Positions 59,993 to 64,000 of a stretch of DNA of 64,000 nucleotides are shown piece after piece. Source of the DNA: Shewanella cyperi (GTDB lineage: Bacteria > Pseudomonadota > Gammaproteobacteria > Enterobacterales > Shewanellaceae). A program made the position numbers and the translations under genes. The stretch spans positions 887,501-951,500 of the forward strand of contig NZ_CP071501.1 of assembly GCF_017354985.1 (NCBI RefSeq). The letters are read 5' to 3'. A model generated the notes under the pieces. That model was given only the letters and a program-made list of their open reading frames with translations. It had not been told where the DNA came from and searched no databases. Position 1 is the first letter of the stretch. Each line of letters begins with the position of its first letter.

Positions 59993-60895
59993 ATGCAGCA
60001 TTTGAATTACAACCATCTGTATTATTTCTGGATGGTGCAGCGCAAGGGCTCGGTGGCCAAGGCCGCCGAGGCCCTGTGCCTGACGCCACAGACGGTAACT
60101 GGTCAGGTTCGCGCCCTGGAAGAGCGCCTGGGAGGACCGTTGTTTCGCCGGGCCGGCCGCAGTCTTGAGCCCAGTGAACTGGGTGAACTGGTATTCCGCT
60201 ATGCCGATCGTATGTTCAACTTGAGTTACGAACTGCTGGACTTGCTCAATTATCGCAAGGATGCCTCACTGCTGTTCGAGGTGGGCATAGCCGATGCCCT
60301 GTCAAAGGCGCTGGCCGGTCGCATCTTGCTCACCGCCATGGATGACAAGATGCGCCTTAATTGCTATGAGGCCACCCATGAGAGCCTGATGGCCAGGCTG
60401 CGGGAGCATAAGCTTGACATCATATTGTCCGACTGTGCCGGTGAATCACTCAAATACCCGGAAATCCTCTCCAAAAAACTGGGGGAGTGCGGTGTGAGCT
60501 TTTTCTCCGTCCGTAGCTATGACAGACCCTTCCCGGCTTGTCTGGAGCAGGATGCACTGTTGATCCCGGGTAAGCGTACCAGCCTTGGTCAACAATTATG
60601 TCGTTGGTTCCATGAGCAAAACCTTGAGGTTAATATAGGCGGCGAGTTCGACGACGCCGCCATGATGAAGGCCTTTGGTCTGTTCGGTCGGGGCATATTT
60701 GTTGCCCCGTCCATTTACCGTCAGGATCTGTTGCAGCAGGGAATGCTACTGTTGGGGGAAACCCTCGACGTGCGTGAGGAGTACCACGTGATGTTTGCCG
60801 AGCGCATGATCCAGCACCCGGCGGTAAAACGCCTGCTGGCGTCGGACTTTGGGTCTTTGTTTGCCGGCGAAGAACTTTCTCCCTCGGCCGAATGA
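59993..60895 (+). CDS. nhaR: transcriptional activator NhaR
   Basis: A 300-residue LysR-type regulator; I use ATG 59993, 2 bp after nhaA, with AGCAGGGA upstream. LNYNHLYYFWMVQRKGSVAKAA with TPQTVTGQVRALE is the NhaR form of the DNA-binding domain. In E. coli NhaR activates nhaA in response to intracellular Na+ and also controls osmC and pgaABCD. Confidence 0.95.
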   Translation: MQHLNYNHLYYFWMVQRKGSVAKAAEALCLTPQTVTGQVRALEERLGGPLFRRAGRSLEPSELGELVFRYADRMFNLSYELLDLLNYRKDASLLFEVGIADALSKALAGRILLTAMDDKMRLNCYEATHESLMARLREHKLDIILSDCAGESLKYPEILSKKLGECGVSFFSVRSYDRPFPACLEQDALLIPGKRTSLGQQLCRWFHEQNLEVNIGGEFDDAAMMKAFGLFGRGIFVAPSIYRQDLLQQGMLLLGETLDVREEYHVMFAERMIQHPAVKRLLASDFGSLFAGEELSPSAE

Positions 60896-60967
60896 TGGGA
60901 TTCGCTTGCGGTGGCAAAACTGCTAGACTAGCGTCCACTTGACCGCAGTATGAGTAAGGGGAAAAAG

Positions 60968-61219
60968 GTGTCGGAATTGATGAACATAGCCCGAGTCAGA
61001 TGGGCCTGCCGCCGCGGTATGCTGGAATTGGACGTGCTGTTTCAACCTTTCGTTGAAAAGCATTATGAGGCCATGAGCGATGCCGATAAGGCGGTGTTCG
61101 TGCGGTTGTTGGCTTGCGAAGATCCTGAGTTGTTTGCCTGGTTCATGGGACATGAGCAATGTCCGGATCCCGAGCTGGCCGCCATGGTGATCACGGTTCG
61201 TGGACGCGAGGCGCCATAA
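60968..61219 (+). CDS. sdhE: FAD assembly factor SdhE
   Basis: An 83-residue protein if it begins at GTG 60968, which AAGGGG precedes; an ATG at 60950 lacks a site and an ATG at 60980 is too short upstream. ARVRWACRRGMLELDVLF holds the RGxxE motif needed to promote covalent attachment of FAD to SdhA and FrdA. It overlaps ygfX by 20 bp and is followed by nadB, the L-aspartate oxidase related to those flavoproteins. Confidence 0.88.
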   Translation: MSELMNIARVRWACRRGMLELDVLFQPFVEKHYEAMSDADKAVFVRLLACEDPELFAWFMGHEQCPDPELAAMVITVRGREAP

Positions 61220-61649
61220 CTTTTCCCTGGGGCCATCCCGCGACAGTTGGCTTTGTTTTGCGCTGTTGTGGGCCCTGAGCCTCAGTAGTTTTCTGGCCTG
61301 GCCGCGGCAAACGTCGCTGGCCTGGTTGAAAATCCTGCTTATCTTCTCGCTATGCCTGTCTTTTATCGTTGCCGCCAGGCATTTGTGGTTGTGGCGCTGG
61401 CAATTCAGCCTGGATACTGAAGGACGGGGACTGCATTCCGATGGGCGTCAGTTCTCCTTGTCTCAGCCTTTGTGGGTGTCTCCCTTCGCCTGTCTGATCT
61501 GTTTCCGCAACCAGGGACATGAGGGCGTGCTGGAGCGCCGGGGCCGCTGTGTGCTTATCTGTGCCGATATGCTGCCCGATAACCAATACCGCCACCTGTG
61601 TCGCTTGCTGCTGCAAATAAGGGACAAAAAGTCACAGACGGTGATCTAA
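61200..61649 (+). CDS. ygfX: YgfX-family membrane protein (CptA)
   Basis: A 149-residue protein with GTG start inside sdhE; no good ribosome site is seen, consistent with coupled translation. Two hydrophobic helices (residues about 18-35 and 42-60) precede a small soluble domain (LWLWRWQFSLDTEGRG). In E. coli, the sdhE-ygfX pair (cptBA) has been proposed as a toxin-antitoxin system acting on MreB/FtsZ, although SdhE is now best known as a flavinylation factor. Confidence 0.78.
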   Translation: MDARRHNFSLGPSRDSWLCFALLWALSLSSFLAWPRQTSLAWLKILLIFSLCLSFIVAARHLWLWRWQFSLDTEGRGLHSDGRQFSLSQPLWVSPFACLICFRNQGHEGVLERRGRCVLICADMLPDNQYRHLCRLLLQIRDKKSQTVI

Positions 61650-61650
61650 T

Positions 61651-61678
61651 AAAAAAGCGCCTTGCAAGGCGCTTTTTT
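61651..61678. terminator. bidirectional terminator between ygfX and nadB
   Basis: AAAAAAGCGCCTTG and CAAGGCGCTTTTTT are adjacent, giving a 28-bp perfect palindrome; both strands carry a T-tract. It serves the convergent ygfX and nadB ends. Confidence 0.88.
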
Positions 61679-61689
61679 TTATTTTCGGG

Positions 61690-63291
61690 TTAATCGGGCT
61701 GCAATATGGTGGGGCCCGAGTGTTCCAGCTTGGCCGGATGATCTATGTTGCAGTGCAGGCCGCGGCTTTCTTTGCGGGCCATGGCGCAGCGGATGATAAG
61801 CTCTGCAACCTGCACCAGATTACGCAGCTCCAGCAGGTTATTGCTGACCCGGAAGTTGGAGTAATACTCCTCAATTTCCTGCTGCAACATGGCGCAGCGG
61901 CGCAGGGCCCGCTCAAGGCGTTTGTCGGTACGCACTATGCCCACATAGTCCCACATAAACAGCCGCAGCTCGTGCCAGTTGTGGGCGATAACCACTTCCT
62001 CATCCGAGTCGGACACCTTGCTTTCGTCCCAGGCCGGCAGTTGTCCCGGCATGGGGATCTTGCCCAGCTGGCTCTCTATATCCTGGGAGGCGGCGCGGGC
62101 AAACACCAGGCATTCCAGCAGTGAGTTGCTGGCCAGGCGGTTGGCGCCGTGCAGGCCGGTATAGGCCACTTCACCTATGGCGTACAGGCCGTTGAGATCG
62201 GTCTGACCGTGCAAGTCCGTCATCACGCCGCCGCAGGTGTAGTGAGCAGCAGGCACCACGGGAATGGGATCCTTGGTGATGTCTATGCCCAGCTCCAGGC
62301 AGCGGCTGTAGATGGTCGGGAAGTGTTTGATGACAAATTCGGCCGGTTTATGGCTGATGTCCAAATACACACAATCAGCACCCAGACGCTTCATTTCAAA
62401 ATCTATGGCCCGGGCCACAATGTCCCGCGGTGCCAGCTCGGCCCGCTCATCGAATTCCGGCATAAAGCGGCTGCCATCGGGGCGGCGCAGGAAGGCGCCT
62501 TCACCGCGCAGGGCCTCGGTCAGCAGGAAGTTGCGGGCGTCCGCGTGATAGAGGCAGGTGGGGTGGAACTGGTTGAATTCCATGTTGGCGACCCGGCAAC
62601 CGGCCCGCCAGGCCATGGCGATACCATCGCCACTGGCCACATCCGGGTTGGAGGTGTATTGATAAACCTTGGAGCAGCCCCCCGTGGCGAGGGCGACGAA
62701 TTTGGCCCTGACGGTTTCCACCTGCTCCTGCTCCCGGTTCCAGACATAGGCACCCAGCACCCGGTTGCCTGGGCGACCCAGTTTGCGGCTGGTGATAAGG
62801 TCGATGGCGTTGTACCGCTCCAGCACCTGGATATTGGGGTGATTGCGGGCCCTGTCCTGCAGTGTGGTTTGTACCGCCTTGCCGGTGGCATCGGCGGCAT
62901 GCAATATGCGCCTGTGGCTGTGGCCGCCTTCACGGGTGAGGTGATAGGGCTGACTGCCGTCGCCTTCCTCGTCCTTGTCAAAATCGACCCCGCATTCTAT
63001 TAACCATTGCATGGCGGATTTGGCATTGGCGGCTGTGTAGGTGACCACGGCCTCATCGCAAATACCGGCGCCGGCCACCAGGGTATCGGCCACATGGGAC
63101 TCGACCGTATCGCCTTCGTCAAAGACAGAGGCGATGCCGCCCTGGGCGTAATAGGTGGAGCCTTCGCTTAATGGGCCCTTGGAAATTAGAATAACCTTCG
63201 TTTTTTCAGCCAGATGCAGCGCCAAAGTCAGGCCGGCCGCACCACTGCCTATCACCAGTATGTCTGATTGGTGTTCAACTGCTTGTTTCAT
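61690..63291 (-). CDS. nadB: L-aspartate oxidase
   Basis: A 533-residue FAD enzyme that oxidises aspartate to iminoaspartate, the first step of NAD synthesis, using oxygen or fumarate. The Rossmann FAD motif [16 protein letters not shown] is at the N-terminus; [20 protein letters not shown] near residue 118 and [14 protein letters not shown] near 350 match the succinate-dehydrogenase/aspartate-oxidase family. It is divergent from rpoE, an arrangement conserved in E. coli. Confidence 0.97.
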   Translation of the reverse strand: MKQAVEHQSDILVIGSGAAGLTLALHLAEKTKVILISKGPLSEGSTYYAQGGIASVFDEGDTVESHVADTLVAGAGICDEAVVTYTAANAKSAMQWLIECGVDFDKDEEGDGSQPYHLTREGGHSHRRILHAADATGKAVQTTLQDRARNHPNIQVLERYNAIDLITSRKLGRPGNRVLGAYVWNREQEQVETVRAKFVALATGGCSKVYQYTSNPDVASGDGIAMAWRAGCRVANMEFNQFHPTCLYHADARNFLLTEALRGEGAFLRRPDGSRFMPEFDERAELAPRDIVARAIDFEMKRLGADCVYLDISHKPAEFVIKHFPTIYSRCLELGIDITKDPIPVVPAAHYTCGGVMTDLHGQTDLNGLYAIGEVAYTGLHGANRLASNSLLECLVFARAASQDIESQLGKIPMPGQLPAWDESKVSDSDEEVVIAHNWHELRLFMWDYVGIVRTDKRLERALRRCAMLQQEIEEYYSNFRVSNNLLELRNLVQVAELIIRCAMARKESRGLHCNIDHPAKLEHSGPTILQPD

Positions 63292-63386
63292 CGGGTATCA
63301 TGTCAGGTCAAATAAGTTCCGCTATGGTAAACCAAGTCGCACTTTTAAGGTACTTGCCGCCGTCGCGGTTTTTTTATAATTGCGCA

Positions 63387-63414
63387 GAACTTTTTATACA
63401 GACGCGAGTCTCAA
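63387..63414 (+). promoter_or_regulatory. sigma-E promoter of rpoE (autoregulatory)
   Basis: GAACTT (63387-63392) and TCTCAA (63409-63414), 16 bp apart, fit the sigma-E consensus GAACTT-N16-TCTGA closely. The transcript would start near 63421, about 57 nt before rpoE, allowing positive autoregulation. Confidence 0.6.
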
Positions 63415-63477
63415 TAACTGAATATGATTCGAGCGACTGAGAAATCAGCAATATAGATTTGGGAGAAGTCGGCTCGG

Positions 63478-64000
63478 ATGAGTGGACAACAAAGCGATCA
63501 ACAGCTGGTAGAGCTGGTGCAGCAGGGCAATAAAAATGCCTTTAACCTGCTGGTGCAAAAATATCAGGGAAAGGTCATCAACCTGATTTCCAGGTATGTA
63601 CGGAATCAGGCTGACGTGGCCGATGTGGCTCAGGAAGCCTTTATTAAGGCTTATCGCGCATTGCCCAATTTCCGTGGTGAGAGTGCGTTTTATACCTGGC
63701 TCTACCGCATTGCGGTTAATACCGCCAAAAATTACCTGGTATCCCAGGGACGCAGGGCGCCGGCCAACGATGTGGATGCCGATGAGGCCGAGTATTACGA
63801 CGGCAGTGATGCGCTCAAGGAATTTGCTTCACCGGAACGGCTGATGCTCTCCGATGAAATTAAACGGGTGGTGTTTGAGACCCTGGAGTCATTACCCGAA
63901 GAGCTGAGAATGGCAATTTCGTTGCGGGAACTCGATGGCATGAGCTATGAAGATATAGCCAACATCATGGATTGCCCGGTTGGAACTGTCAGGTCGCGGA
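63478..64000 (+). CDS. rpoE: RNA polymerase sigma factor RpoE, 3' end outside the window
   Basis: The first 174 codons of sigma-E, the envelope-stress sigma factor. The start at 63478 has GGGAGAAG upstream. Region 2 covers FNLLVQKYQGKVINLISRYV with DVAQEAFIKAYRALPNF, and region 4.2 is just visible as MSYEDIANIMDCPVGTVRSR at the edge. rseA and rseB, its controllers, would be expected next. The upstream DNA has a matching sigma-E promoter. Confidence 0.97.
   Translation, partial: MSGQQSDQQLVELVQQGNKNAFNLLVQKYQGKVINLISRYVRNQADVADVAQEAFIKAYRALPNFRGESAFYTWLYRIAVNTAKNYLVSQGRRAPANDVDADEAEYYDGSDALKEFASPERLMLSDEIKRVVFETLESLPEELRMAISLRELDGMSYEDIANIMDCPVGTVRSR

Noticed and set aside
60630-60938. Minus-strand frame antisense to nhaR
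   Set aside because: Arginine- and proline-rich shadow of nhaR with no start signal.
61200-61649. Firm call of sdhE-ygfX as a toxin-antitoxin system
   Set aside because: The pair has been proposed as such in E. coli, but SdhE is established as a flavinylation factor and the location by nadB and its core conservation speak for a housekeeping role.
63302-63315. GTCAGGTCAAATAA shared with 41862-41875 beside the tandem repeat
   Set aside because: A 14-base match between two places in 64 kb is expected many times by chance, so it is not evidence of a dispersed repeat.

Overview
The window is a stretch of a gammaproteobacterial chromosome, almost certainly Shewanella, and of the GC-richer kind (S. 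algae or S. amazonensis-like; this species guess is loose). The gene order hptA-oxyR-cyaC-mutH-rppH-ptsP-TSUP-lgt-thyA-nhaA-nhaR-sdhE-ygfX-nadB-rpoE, the gltBD-yhcC junction, the rpsU-yqeY-dnaG-rpoD operon and exeAB next to cca all match what I remember of Shewanella core chromosomes. There is no phage, insertion sequence, CRISPR array, rRNA operon or clear genomic island. Almost all of it is core genome, with intergenic regulatory DNA as the main source of novelty.

Layout. 1-5.9 kb: a partial lipoprotein gene, glnE (nitrogen signalling) and a divergent LysR regulator/exported amidohydrolase pair. 5.9-12.1 kb: zapE, a small unknown gene, then a four-gene minus-strand operon (outer-membrane beta-barrel, periplasmic FMN-binding protein, ApbE flavin transferase, four-helix membrane protein). 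This operon starts at a promoter overlapped by a good Fur box and is divergent from fumC, the iron-independent fumarase. 12.1-17 kb: a tRNA-Ile2(CAU) and the macromolecular synthesis operon rpsU-yqeY-dnaG-rpoD. 17-21.6 kb: tsaD, plsY, folB-folK-uppP-rlmA. 21.7-26.3 kb: lpp, cca, and the type II secretion assembly genes exeA-exeB. 26.3-32.2 kb: nhaD, pyrB-hemL, clcA. 32.4-38.4 kb: a DUF6776-like gene overlapping erpA, two small unknown genes, mepM-anmK and tyrS. 38.4-41.8 kb: a translationally coupled DUF2721/TRIC/NTF2-like operon and mtnN-cbiB. 41.9-47.8 kb: gltB-gltD. 48.3-53 kb: yhcC, hptA, oxyR, cyaC, mutH. 53.4-64 kb: rppH-ptsP-TSUP-lgt-thyA, nhaA-nhaR, sdhE-ygfX, nadB and the start of rpoE.

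Themes. Nitrogen assimilation (glnE, gltBD) and ion/pH homeostasis (nhaD, nhaA-nhaR, clcA, a TRIC channel) recur. Redox control is concentrated in hptA, oxyR and cyaC, which sit side by side. The most promising candidate for an undescribed system is the Fur-linked OMP/FMN-binding/ApbE/four-helix operon, which looks like an envelope flavin-based electron-transfer or ferric-reduction module. The second is a cluster of DnaA boxes in the 693-bp gap between mutH and rppH. Functions are assigned from motifs and family knowledge; no database search was run.
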